From the NCBI GenBank assembly GCA_913061275.1, contig CAJXSR010000014.1:25565-89564 (forward strand): a stretch of DNA of 64,000 nt, given 5' to 3'. Below, in pieces: positions 28,159 to 36,622 of the stretch (position 1 is the first letter of the stretch; each line of letters opens with the position of its first letter). This DNA is from an uncultured Paracoccaceae bacterium (GTDB lineage: Bacteria; Pseudomonadota; Alphaproteobacteria; Rhodobacterales; Rhodobacteraceae). Under the pieces are notes generated by a model. It was not told where the DNA came from. It did not search any database and saw only the letters and a list, made by a program, of their open reading frames with translations. The position numbers and the translations under genes are program-made.

Positions 28159-29625
28159 ATGAGGTGGTTTATATATAAGTTTTTATTAGTAGCCTGCATT
28201 TGCCCTATTTTTATGTACTTTCCACAGGCGGTCAATGCCCAAAGCACTGTTATTCGCACCCTAAAATCAGGTTTTTGGGAAGGGGCGGTTAAAGCAAATG
28301 CGCAGGGGGAGGCCAGCTATTGTTTTTTACTCGGTCGAAAATCAAACGAAGAATTTACCATCCAACTTTACTGGAACCGTAAGGGGTTTCACGTGTTGAT
28401 TTACAATGAAGACTGGTCTCTGATTGAGGGAGAAGAATTTAAGGGGCGGGTCAGGATTGATAAAAAATTCAATAAAATGATTGATGCAATCGTGTTCGAT
28501 AGTGAGTCGATTGACTATATGTTTGGGTTTAACAATAAAGCTATTGAGGCTTTCCAAAGCGGCAGTCGGATCACGCTCGAAGGCCCAGCAGGCGAACGCA
28601 CGTTTCGCCTTATGGGCACCCGCAAGGCGGTGGATGTGCTGGTTAATTGCGCCGACGAATATTTAGCACCCGATGAAGAACCAGATATGGCCCAAGAGGA
28701 ACCCACCGCACCAGATTATGATGTTGGCGTAAAGGCATATAACGCCGAAGATTATCAGGCTGCCCTGAATGAATTCATCCCGCTTGCAGAACAAGGTAAT
28801 GCCGACGCCCAGAACCGTATGGGTATGATGTATGCCATGGGCAAGGGGGTTGCTGTCGACAATGAAACAGCCTTGATTTGGTTCCGCAAAGCATCTGAAC
28901 AGAGGTTAGCACCGGCACAGACAAATATCGGTATCATGTACGCAAATGGTATGGGTACAGAGAAAAATGATATCGAGGCCGAATATTGGTATAGGAAAGC
29001 TGCCAAACAGGGTAATTCTAGGGCCCAAAACAACCTTGGTGTGATGTATCGTGATGGCACTGTTGTTACACAAAGCAACGCGGAAGCAATACGTTTGTTT
29101 GAATTGGCGGCAGATCAAGGACATGAAAAGGCGCAGAAAAATCTTGAAGATATGCTCGCAGTCGCTGGTGCCGTGTCGCCGGAAAATACCGAAGAAACCG
29201 AGCAAACAGAAACGGCTGTTGTTGTGCCAAATGGTGAAAACTCCGAAAAGCCCACATTTGCTGGTGAGTTGGTAACGCGTGCACTTAATATTCTTGCCGA
29301 GGTAAAAGAGGGCAGTCTGGAGGATGCTTATGCTCTGGTAAGTGATGCGGCCGATTTGGGTGATCGGCGCGGCCAATGGATGGCTGGACGTATGGCATTA
29401 GCTGGTGTTGGGGCCGCAGCAGACCGCACCATCGGACTGGCCCGTATTCTGGCCGCAGCCGAGGCAGGCCACCCAGAAGCGCTGACATATATGGGGCTGC
29501 AATATTTGCAGGATGGTGAAGATGCCACCGATGAAACTGGGCTAGCCTACCTTGAACGTGCCGCAGGCCAAAGTCATGCCGCGGCAATATCGGCGCTGCT
29601 GTTCTTTGAGCAGGAAGCAAACTGA
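28159..29625 (+). CDS. Exported Sel1-repeat protein
   Basis: 488 residues. A signal peptide (FLLVACICPIFMYFPQAVNA, then QST) is followed by a domain of about 150 residues that mirrors the one at 22958: W-G start, YC, an N..W step and a final G-T-x-x-A ... C. Sel1 repeats follow (ALNEFIPLAEQGNADAQNRM, FRKASEQRLAPAQTNIGIMY and others), then a linker and a second repeat block at the C-terminus. AGGGGGATATTTGT precedes the ATG. Its TGA overlaps the ATG of the lipase-like gene by one base. Sel1 repeats usually bind other proteins, so it may scaffold or restrain its coupled partner; this is inference. Confidence 0.85.
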   Translation: MRWFIYKFLLVACICPIFMYFPQAVNAQSTVIRTLKSGFWEGAVKANAQGEASYCFLLGRKSNEEFTIQLYWNRKGFHVLIYNEDWSLIEGEEFKGRVRIDKKFNKMIDAIVFDSESIDYMFGFNNKAIEAFQSGSRITLEGPAGERTFRLMGTRKAVDVLVNCADEYLAPDEEPDMAQEEPTAPDYDVGVKAYNAEDYQAALNEFIPLAEQGNADAQNRMGMMYAMGKGVAVDNETALIWFRKASEQRLAPAQTNIGIMYANGMGTEKNDIEAEYWYRKAAKQGNSRAQNNLGVMYRDGTVVTQSNAEAIRLFELAADQGHEKAQKNLEDMLAVAGAVSPENTEETEQTETAVVVPNGENSEKPTFAGELVTRALNILAEVKEGSLEDAYALVSDAADLGDRRGQWMAGRMALAGVGAAADRTIGLARILAAAEAGHPEALTYMGLQYLQDGEDATDETGLAYLERAAGQSHAAAISALLFFEQEAN

Positions 29626-31457
29626 TGCTGAGGGCTTTCGCATTATTCATTCTTTTTCAGGCTTTCCTACTGGCTTTGCCCGCGACCGCGCCCCAATATA
29701 GCTCATATGCCAAAACCAAACCGGCCCCATATGGTGCCCAGAAATGGCGTGAAAAAAAGGGCGCAATTACCAATGGTGATCGCGAAAGGTTGGCCAAGTT
29801 CACTGCTTATCTTGGCGGGCGCCATAAAGATAAGGACGGCAACAAGATAGAGGTGGTTCACCTGTCGATCAAGGGGGACCCGGAATATCGAAAACATCTG
29901 GAAGACAATGGGTTGGAATTTCTCGATTCCATCGATAATGATACCGGATTGCAAGTCACATTGGTGCGGGACAAGGATTCTGGACGGGTCTTTATCTTGC
30001 CGCGTGGAACCGAAGCCCACTACGAAACAAAAAAGGACGTGACCAAAGCGGATTTTGGTACTTTTTATAAGGGCCAGTTGGAAATCGGCAAAAAACAATA
30101 CGAGTCGGGTAAGAAAAAAATTGCGGAATGGATAAATAAATACAAAGACAAAGGTGGTGTCGAGGTCATCGGCCATTCGTTGGGCGGGGCCATCGGGCAA
30201 CGGATATTTCTGGATAATGCGGAAAGTATTACCTCTGTCACGGTGTTCAATTCACCTGGTCTGGAACTTGAAACCGTCAATAACGCCCTGTCAAAGCCAT
30301 CACAAATGAAAAAAATGATGAACCCGGACGGCAGCCTTAAGCTGAATGTTTTCAATGTCAAAAATGATCTTGTCGGATCGGGTGGCGGCATCATTGTTCC
30401 GGGCAATGTGGTGATGGCCGAAGGCGGGGACTTGTCTAAAGGTGGAAACCCGCTCACAGTCTGGAAGAATGCTCATACCAAACTGATCTTCGGCCCGGAT
30501 GTGAAACGTGAACCTATGGATTATTACCGCTATCAGTCATGGCGTGACCGCAGCGGGTTTCTGGCCGAGAATATGACCAAGGATATAGCCCGGGCTGTGT
30601 TTAATATAACCAACTTCAAAAGCCCGATCAAAAATGAACTGAGCGATCTGCTGGGCCGACTTTCGCAATATCAGAATGCCATTTTGCGCGATATAGGCCG
30701 AGAAAAGCGCGACAAGTGGCGTAAGAGCAAAAAGAAAAAGCGCGGTAAGGATAAAAAGCCGAATCTGGACAAAATCGTAACCGCCGTGATCGACAAAACC
30801 CAGCTGGACGTCGAAAAAGGGCGTAAGCCACCGACAAAGAATAATAAAAAGAAAAAAGTGGTGAAAAAACCGAAGAAAAAAACACCTAAACCGCCAACGC
30901 TGCCAGCGGATGACATGTCAGGCGCATATGCTGGTAAACTGACGGGTACATGGTTCTATAAGGGCGAACTGAATTGGGAAATCCTTGATGGGAAATTTAA
31001 TTTTCGCATTGATGGCACCAAAGTATCTGGGCCTTTCGAAGGCACAGCCAAGGAAAAGGATATGTTTCCCACTATTGGCTCCAATAAAATAGAGTACTTA
31101 GTTTACGTATTCAAAGGTAAAATCAGCGGTAAATACGACCCCAAATCAGGAAGAATATCGACTGATGTTACTGGCAGCTGGAGCGGTCAAGGGGAACGCG
31201 GTATAATTGATGACGGTTATTTTCTGGCTAAACGTGAACCGAATGGGTTTGTTGGTAGTTGGATGGTTGAGGGTATTGGTAATAGGTTCCCAGGTGGTTC
31301 ATATTCTGGCGACTGGCAGGCTGCGATAAAAAATGTGACCGTAACCAAAGAAGTTAAGAAGGAAAGCTCAGAGTTGGTCGGATGGGACGCATATATGTGC
31401 AAAACCTACACAGATGATTGGGATCAAATGGCCCGAATGGGCATTCATTGCGAATAA
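29625..31457 (+). CDS. Exported serine hydrolase / class 3 lipase-like protein
   Basis: 610 residues with a signal peptide (MLRAFALFILFQAFLLALPA). An alpha/beta-hydrolase region contains the nucleophile elbow GHSLGGAIGQ (Ser about 185). Plausible partners are an aspartate in FNVKNDLVG (about 250) and a histidine in WKNAHTKLIF (about 286), spacing that suits class 3 lipases. A strongly basic Lys-rich linker (about 360-420) leads to a C-terminal beta-rich domain of about 170 residues (SGAYAGKLTGTWFYKGELNW ... SGDWQAAI). The substrate is unknown. It is translationally coupled to the Sel1 gene upstream. Confidence 0.8.
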   Translation: MLRAFALFILFQAFLLALPATAPQYSSYAKTKPAPYGAQKWREKKGAITNGDRERLAKFTAYLGGRHKDKDGNKIEVVHLSIKGDPEYRKHLEDNGLEFLDSIDNDTGLQVTLVRDKDSGRVFILPRGTEAHYETKKDVTKADFGTFYKGQLEIGKKQYESGKKKIAEWINKYKDKGGVEVIGHSLGGAIGQRIFLDNAESITSVTVFNSPGLELETVNNALSKPSQMKKMMNPDGSLKLNVFNVKNDLVGSGGGIIVPGNVVMAEGGDLSKGGNPLTVWKNAHTKLIFGPDVKREPMDYYRYQSWRDRSGFLAENMTKDIARAVFNITNFKSPIKNELSDLLGRLSQYQNAILRDIGREKRDKWRKSKKKKRGKDKKPNLDKIVTAVIDKTQLDVEKGRKPPTKNNKKKKVVKKPKKKTPKPPTLPADDMSGAYAGKLTGTWFYKGELNWEILDGKFNFRIDGTKVSGPFEGTAKEKDMFPTIGSNKIEYLVYVFKGKISGKYDPKSGRISTDVTGSWSGQGERGIIDDGYFLAKREPNGFVGSWMVEGIGNRFPGGSYSGDWQAAIKNVTVTKEVKKESSELVGWDAYMCKTYTDDWDQMARMGIHCE

Positions 31458-31469
31458 CCCGAGGAAAAT

Positions 31470-31535
31470 ATGATCATGAAATGCTGTCAGACATGTTTGA
31501 TGGTTTTGTGGCTGATCTCTATTTTTGGTAAATGA
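31470..31535 (+). pseudogene. Clipped small ORF at the accessory-region edge
   Basis: A 21-codon frame (MIMKCCQTCLMVLWLISIFGK) starts five bases after GAGG and reads like the beginning of a signal or membrane segment before stopping inside the IS6 remnant. Its TGA overlaps the ATG of the transposase remnant. It may be a gene truncated when the insertion sequence arrived; a complete tiny membrane peptide cannot be excluded. Confidence 0.35.
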
Positions 31536-31741
31536 TAACAAGTTCTCCCTTCAAAACTTCACCAGAAGTCATCCGCTTCACGGTAATGTATTATGTTAGC
31601 CATCCACTCAGTTTTCGCCAGTTGAAGATATATTGCATGAACGCATCTATCGGGCTTTTGCAAAGCAAAACCCTACGGGCATCGGGTAGTGATATTTGCC
31701 ATGAAACTGTACGATTCCGAGTGAACCGATTTGGCGCATAG
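31532..31741 (+). mobile_element. IS6-family transposase remnant
   Basis: The N-terminal transposase signatures PFKTSPEVIRFTVMYYV and DICHETVRF...NRFG match IS6-family enzymes, where the full segment normally reads without a gap. Here the middle is broken. A frame change after LSFRQ moves the expected EDILHER into another frame, and about 43 bases carrying a hairpin separate it from DICHETV. A stop follows at 31739-31741. The DDE catalytic part is not recognisable downstream to 31985, and no terminal inverted repeats are visible, so the element is dead. It is bordered by the converging pepF gene. Confidence 0.7.
31652..31673. repeat. Short palindromic repeat, copy 2, inside the IS6 remnant
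   Basis: GGGCTTTTGC-AAA-GCAAAACCC forms a hairpin with a single unpaired C. The 12-base core TTGCAAAGCAAA is identical to the core at 18381-18433. It sits where transposase residues should be contiguous, so it was most likely inserted after the insertion sequence had arrived. Confidence 0.45.
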
Positions 31742-31987
31742 TACGCCAAGGATAATCGAAAGAAGAAAGCGTGGCACCATCCAATTTTGCTGTAGCATCT
31801 GGATGTCCAGTCTGGGGATTGCACCATTGAATGGCCGGTTTGTGGAAATCAACTAAACATAAGCCCCTTCATTGAAGGTCCGCTTACCGCCCTTAGTGCC
31901 GAAATGTGGGAGATTTCGAACGGCAACTAAGTCCGCAAAGCTGCCGTTCCTGGACTATTGGTGGTTTACATGGTGGAAATACTTGCC
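31742..31987. other. Non-coding remnant between IS6 fragment and pepF
   Basis: About 245 bases without an intact gene. Short pieces such as a HLD-like and an FVEIN-like translation in different frames may be decayed IS6 transposase sequence, but the match is too thin to count. The 91-codon track ORF at 31872 mostly overlaps the antisense of pepF and is not convincing. Confidence 0.35.
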
Positions 31988-33826
31988 TTACCCCTCCATC
32001 GCTTCCAACTCATCAATCATAGAACTGATCAAACTCAGCCCCTTATCCCAGAACTTTGGATCACTGGCATCCAGACCAAACGGGGCCAGCAGTTCTTTGT
32101 GGTGTTTTGAACCACCTGCACGCAGCATATCGAAATATTTTGCCTGAAAGTCAGGGTCACCTTCTGCATAAACTGCATAAAGCGCATTCACCAGCCCGTC
32201 GCCGAACGCATAGGCGTAAACGTAGAATGGTGAGTGGATGAAGTGCGGGATATAGGCCCAGAAGGTTTCATAGCCGTCCATGAAGTTGAACACGGGGCCA
32301 AGGCTTTCGCCCTGCACCGACATCCATATTTCGTTGATCTGGTCAGGGGTTAATTCACCTGTCGAGCGTGCCGCATGTAGTTTGCATTCAAAGTCGTAAA
32401 ACGCGATTTGGCGCACCACGGTGTTAATCATATCTTCAACTTTGCCTGCAAGCAAACGCTTGCGTGTGGCTTTGTCAGGGGCATTGTCCAGCAATTTGCG
32501 GAAAGTTAGCATTTCGCCAAAAACGCTGGCGGTTTCAGCCAATGTTAGCGGTGTTGAGGATAGCAATTCACCCTGATCTGCCGCTAAAACCTGATGTACA
32601 CCGTGGCCCAGTTCATGCGCTAAAGTCATTACATCCCGTTGTTTTCCAAGGTAATTCAGCATCACATAGGGATGTACATCTGTTACTGTGGGATGGGCAA
32701 AAGCACCCGGTGCCTTGCCGGGCTTTACGCCTGCATCAATCCAGCCTTTGTCAAAGAAAGGTTCAGCGATTTTGGCCATTTCAGGGTCGAAATCTGCATA
32801 AGCTTCCAGCACCATAGAACGCGCATCATCCCATGAAACCGCTGCCGTATCTTCATTAGGCAAGGGCGCATTGCGATCCCACATCTCTAACGTTTCCAAC
32901 CCCATCCATTTTGCCTTTAGCGCATAATAACGGTACGATAATTTTGGATAAGCGGCGACGACTGCATCGCGCAATGCCTCTACCACTTCGGGTTCTACAT
33001 GATTGGCCAAATGGCGGCCCGCTTGCGGGGTTGGCAGACCGCGCCATCGATCTTCTACCTCTTTTTCTTTGGCTAATGTATTGGTGATACGTGCGAACAG
33101 CGATATGTTGCCTTGGAACACTTTAACCAAAGCTTTTGCACCCATTTCGCGTTTCGAGCGATCTGCATCGGATAACAAATTCAGTGTGGCCTCTAGGTTC
33201 ATCTCTTCGCCGTCCACGTCAAAGGTTAGCCCCGCCATGGTTTCATCAAACAGGCGGTTCCATGCGGCTGCACCTACAACAGATTGATCGTGCAGGAATT
33301 TTTCCAACTCATCCGACAACTGATAAGGCTTCATCGCCCGCATCTGATCCAAGATAGGTTTGTATCGTGCCAACCCTGTATTTGACGCAACCATTGCATC
33401 TAATTGGGCATCATCCACACGGTTTAACTCTAGTGAAAAGAACACCATTGGTGTTGACATATCAGTGATTGCACCTTGCATATCAGACATGAACTTGCCG
33501 CGATCTGCATCGGTAGTATTTTGATAATATCTCAGGCCTGCAAATGACATCACACGGCCCATAATGCCTTGGATTTTTTCAAAACGCTGAATGCATTTTA
33601 GCAGGCCAGTGGCATCTAGATCGGCTAGTTTACCTTCATAATCAGCCGCAAAAGACGGGCATTCACTGCTTAACCACTTCATATCGCGTGTTATCTCTGG
33701 CCCATCGGTGCTGGGGTATAGATCATCCAAGTTCCATTCTGGTAAATCCCCGAAATCATTGTTTGCAGCCCCATCGCGCATATCGCGGGGCAAGTCGGGT
33801 TGGATTGTGGTGAATGGCTTGAACAT
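31988..33826 (-). CDS. pepF: Oligoendopeptidase F (M3 family)
   Basis: A 612-residue zinc metallopeptidase that cleaves oligopeptides in the cytoplasm. The metal and catalytic motif is MTLAHELGHGVHQVL, with the downstream glutamate in the segment LAETASVFGEML. N-terminal oligopeptidase F domain segments (LPEWNLDDLYP) and the C-terminal FIHSPFYVYAYAFGDGL are typical. AGGAGC lies eight bases before the ATG. The gene converges on the decayed IS6 region and is probably a single-gene unit. Confidence 0.94.
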   Translation of the reverse strand: MFKPFTTIQPDLPRDMRDGAANNDFGDLPEWNLDDLYPSTDGPEITRDMKWLSSECPSFAADYEGKLADLDATGLLKCIQRFEKIQGIMGRVMSFAGLRYYQNTTDADRGKFMSDMQGAITDMSTPMVFFSLELNRVDDAQLDAMVASNTGLARYKPILDQMRAMKPYQLSDELEKFLHDQSVVGAAAWNRLFDETMAGLTFDVDGEEMNLEATLNLLSDADRSKREMGAKALVKVFQGNISLFARITNTLAKEKEVEDRWRGLPTPQAGRHLANHVEPEVVEALRDAVVAAYPKLSYRYYALKAKWMGLETLEMWDRNAPLPNEDTAAVSWDDARSMVLEAYADFDPEMAKIAEPFFDKGWIDAGVKPGKAPGAFAHPTVTDVHPYVMLNYLGKQRDVMTLAHELGHGVHQVLAADQGELLSSTPLTLAETASVFGEMLTFRKLLDNAPDKATRKRLLAGKVEDMINTVVRQIAFYDFECKLHAARSTGELTPDQINEIWMSVQGESLGPVFNFMDGYETFWAYIPHFIHSPFYVYAYAFGDGLVNALYAVYAEGDPDFQAKYFDMLRAGGSKHHKELLAPFGLDASDPKFWDKGLSLISSMIDELEAMEG

Positions 33827-33897
33827 GTGGGTCGCTCCTGAAGTGTCTATACAGAAGATGTAAGGCCTATGATGTGGAAGGGAAAGCCCCGATCACG

Positions 33898-34194
33898 TTA
33901 AATTTCATATGATGGTTTTTGTTCGGTTGGTATTTTCGGTTTTGGTTTGCGCCGTATGATTATATCGCCATTTGGCAGCACTTCGGGCAGTTCATATTGG
34001 CTAAGATCATCGATTTTATCATGCAAAGAATTTAGCAGGGGGCCTAGGTCATCTACCCAACTTTCGAAAAACTGTTGGGTATCTTCAGAGAGTTCTTCTA
34101 ACCCTTTGCGTAATTCTTCCCAATCTTTGGTGTCGGATTGGGCAGGGCTGGCCATTAGTGTGGCGATCAGGGCGGTGTATAGAAAATGCTTCAT
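33898..34194 (-). CDS. Small exported protein with conserved C-terminal motif
   Basis: 98 residues with a signal peptide (FLYTALIATLMASPAQS). The mature part is acidic and helical, and the end reads LPEVLPNGDIIIRRKPKPK. Rhodobacterales carry a small conserved family with this ending, sometimes mislabelled as an AAA+ ATPase; no ATP-binding motif exists here. Function is unknown, and location is probably periplasmic. It stands alone between pepF and the EEP gene. Confidence 0.75.
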   Translation of the reverse strand: MKHFLYTALIATLMASPAQSDTKDWEELRKGLEELSEDTQQFFESWVDDLGPLLNSLHDKIDDLSQYELPEVLPNGDIIIRRKPKPKIPTEQKPSYEI

Positions 34195-34233
34195 AGTGTT
34201 AATATAGGGTATATTTGTGAATATTTTACCCCT

Positions 34234-35271
34234 CTATGTTAAATCAAAGTCAATCGTTACAGGAAAATGGTCAGATGCGGTTAGCAAAGCATCGCATAAA
34301 CCCTTGTTGTCAAAGCAATCTGGGTCATTAAACGGATGCCATATTTTCCATGTTGGCGTGGCTGATTTTGCCAGATCGGGGGATGCCATGATGAAATCCA
34401 GCAGGGCATTCAAGTAAGTCTTATCGCGGTGATTATAAAATCGTGATGTAGTGGGCGCAGTGCCAGAACGGGCTGACATGGCGGTCTCTGCATGGGGTTC
34501 ACGCAATACGCGGTTAAGCGGTTTTCCGACCCCCATAACAATTTCTATTCCTGATTGACCAAACAGTTTTTCATATTCATCTAAGCCTGGGCCATCGTTG
34601 AAATCACCCAGTACAATCAAATCATCGCCCGCATCTAAATGCTGTTCTACGCGCTTTCGCAGCCAGATACACTGGGCCAGTTGTTTGCGCCTATTTTCTA
34701 TGGAAATACGCACCTCTTGTTTTGGTGTCCTAGCGCCATGCGGGGCTTTGGATTTGGCATGAACACCAATCACCCGCATCGGGTTTCCGACCTTCGGGGT
34801 TAGTAAAAGTTCCAACGGGGGTTTGGAAAATGTGATTTTTTCAGGCTTGGCATCAACATCCACATCCAAGTGAAATACACCGTCAAACCTTGGGTTATCA
34901 TGCGCCCCGGTTGTAGCTGTAGCTTGCCCTAAGGGCACGTGTTCTACATCCATAATTTGCGGGTCATATAAAAAGGCAATTTCTTGGGTTGTGTCATTGG
35001 CAAAACCGATAATGGCTTTGTTTTGGCGTAAATTGAATTTCGTGGAAAAATTTTCCAACGCAGTAATGGCAGATTGATTTATGCTAGTGTCTGGTGCTTC
35101 AATAATCATAATAGCGTCAGCATTAATAGCTTTGATTACAGATGCTATCGCATTGATTTGCATTGATTTTGTGACATTCCACTTACCTGACCAGCTACCA
35201 TCATCTATCAGATTATCACTCTGGTCGAATAATCGGGAAAACCATTCAATATTATAGGTAGCAAGCCGCAT
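34234..35271 (-). CDS. Endonuclease/exonuclease/phosphatase family protein
   Basis: 345 residues of the EEP (DNase I-like) fold. The start RLATYNIEWFS, the acidic catalytic region in IIEAPDTS, the core VIGVHAKSK, the LGDFNDGPGLDEYE motif and the closing ASDHFPVTIDF are the family's active-site pieces. It could be a nuclease, phosphatase or phosphodiesterase; no signal peptide is visible. Its start overlaps the stop of the upstream J-domain gene by one base, so the two are co-translated. Confidence 0.85.
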   Translation of the reverse strand: MRLATYNIEWFSRLFDQSDNLIDDGSWSGKWNVTKSMQINAIASVIKAINADAIMIIEAPDTSINQSAITALENFSTKFNLRQNKAIIGFANDTTQEIAFLYDPQIMDVEHVPLGQATATTGAHDNPRFDGVFHLDVDVDAKPEKITFSKPPLELLLTPKVGNPMRVIGVHAKSKAPHGARTPKQEVRISIENRRKQLAQCIWLRKRVEQHLDAGDDLIVLGDFNDGPGLDEYEKLFGQSGIEIVMGVGKPLNRVLREPHAETAMSARSGTAPTTSRFYNHRDKTYLNALLDFIMASPDLAKSATPTWKIWHPFNDPDCFDNKGLCDALLTASDHFPVTIDFDLT

Positions 35272-35957
35272 CAGGCATCCTTATGGGTTTCGCTAATCTC
35301 TTCCCACGCTCTATTAATTGCGATCATCCGTTTTGTTGCCATCGTTATTGCCTCTTCTGGCAGGCCTTGGGCAATTAATTGATCGGGGTGAGTTTCGCGG
35401 ATTTTTTGCCGCCATTTTTTGCGAATTTCGGGTAAGTCTGTCTGGGGTGTAACCCCAAGCACATCATAGGCGTCAGGTGGCGCATCTGGTACAAACCGCG
35501 TGCGAAAACTGCGGTATGTAACCTCATCAATACCAAAGATATTTGCAACCTTATGAACATAGTCGTCTTCATTTGGGTGATAGTTTCCATCGGCAACTGC
35601 GATGTGAAATAATCCCTCTACCAAGTTTTCCAATACTGCGGGGTCTTGTTTAAACATCTTTGCAATCTGGGCCGCATATATTTCATAGCCAGCAACGTCT
35701 TGGCGGGCCAAGTTAAACAGTTTTGCGGCTTGCGAGGTGTCGCGGTTCGGGATGTGAAAAACTTGGCGAAAGGCAGCAATTTCATCGCGTGTTACCAAGC
35801 CATCTGCCTTGGCCATTTTGGCGCCAAGTGCGATTACAGCGATTGTAAAGGCGATGCTTTTTTCCGGTGGTTTTTGCAGCTTTTCCAAAACAGATGATAG
35901 GGCATCACCCTTGGTAATAGCCGATAAACTATCAGAGATTTTTGACCAAACAGACAT
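35271..35957 (-). CDS. TerB/J-domain protein (DjlA-like co-chaperone)
   Basis: 228 residues. An N-terminal TerB-like helical domain (about 30-150, including KMAKADGLVTRDEIAAF) is joined to a C-terminal J domain (about 165-225, YDVLGVTPQTDLPEIRKKW) with the HPD motif in ETHPDQLIA. J proteins stimulate the DnaK ATPase. Unlike classical DjlA, no N-terminal membrane helix is seen, so it is probably cytoplasmic. It is coupled to the following EEP gene. Confidence 0.87.
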   Translation of the reverse strand: MSVWSKISDSLSAITKGDALSSVLEKLQKPPEKSIAFTIAVIALGAKMAKADGLVTRDEIAAFRQVFHIPNRDTSQAAKLFNLARQDVAGYEIYAAQIAKMFKQDPAVLENLVEGLFHIAVADGNYHPNEDDYVHKVANIFGIDEVTYRSFRTRFVPDAPPDAYDVLGVTPQTDLPEIRKKWRQKIRETHPDQLIAQGLPEEAITMATKRMIAINRAWEEISETHKDA

Positions 35958-35987
35958 ATAAGCGGCCCTTTTAAAGTAATAAACTGG

Positions 35988-36476
35988 TTACATGAACTTT
36001 TGCATCAAAATCAGATCGTGCCAACTGCCAAATTTAAAACCTACCTGTTTAATATGTGCAACTTGTTGGTAGCCAATCGCCTTATGAAATAATTGCGCGG
36101 TTGTGTTTTGCGCACTAATCCCTGCAATTAACACATGCACTTGGGTGTCGCGTGCATGGTTTTCCAACTTATCCATTAAACTACGGCCCAGACCTTTGCC
36201 TGTGGCGGAAGGCGCAAGTATAATCGAATGCTCCATTGTGTGCGCATACCCAGGGCCGCTTCGAAACGAGGAATATGTGGCAAAACCCAAGATGCCCGCA
36301 TCACTTTGTGCCACATAAAACCCATGATTAAGTTCGGCCCGTTGTGTAATCATAGCCTGCACTTCAACCACAGTTTTTTGGTCGCTGGTAAATGTATTTT
36401 CCGTGCCCCGGATCATCGGGTTCCATATCTGGGCGATACTTTTCGCATCTTTTATAGATGCTGGGCGGATTAACAC
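35988..36476 (-). CDS. GNAT-family N-acetyltransferase
   Basis: 162 residues of the GNAT fold, similar to phosphinothricin or methionine-sulfoximine N-acetyltransferases. The start is IRPASIKDAKSIAQIWNPMI, the acetyl-CoA loop is in LAPSATGKGLGRSLMDKL (a Q/RxxGxG/A variant), and the end is GYQQVAHIKQVGFKFGSWHD, a hallmark of that subgroup. The natural substrate is unknown. It lies just upstream of the TerB/J gene on the same strand with a 30-base gap and may share its transcript. Confidence 0.85.
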   Translation of the reverse strand: MLIRPASIKDAKSIAQIWNPMIRGTENTFTSDQKTVVEVQAMITQRAELNHGFYVAQSDAGILGFATYSSFRSGPGYAHTMEHSIILAPSATGKGLGRSLMDKLENHARDTQVHVLIAGISAQNTTAQLFHKAIGYQQVAHIKQVGFKFGSWHDLILMQKFM

Positions 36477-36622
36477 GTTGATTTTCCTTCTAGCTGAATT
36501 AAGTGTGCCCCATCAGCATAATTTTGCAAGAATGAATTGCACGCATAGCGTATATCTTTGGTATGGTTTTGTGTTGACTTAGCTCTGCCTATCACAGCCA
36601 TATGCATTAATTGGAGAATAAT

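Noticed and set aside
28159-31457. Type VI secretion effector-immunity pair
   Set aside because: Both proteins have Sec signal peptides and no T6SS genes are in the window, so only a looser enzyme-partner idea is kept.
22565-31987. Prophage or integrative element
   Set aside because: No integrase, phage structural gene, flanking direct repeats or tRNA site was found; only an IS6 remnant is present.
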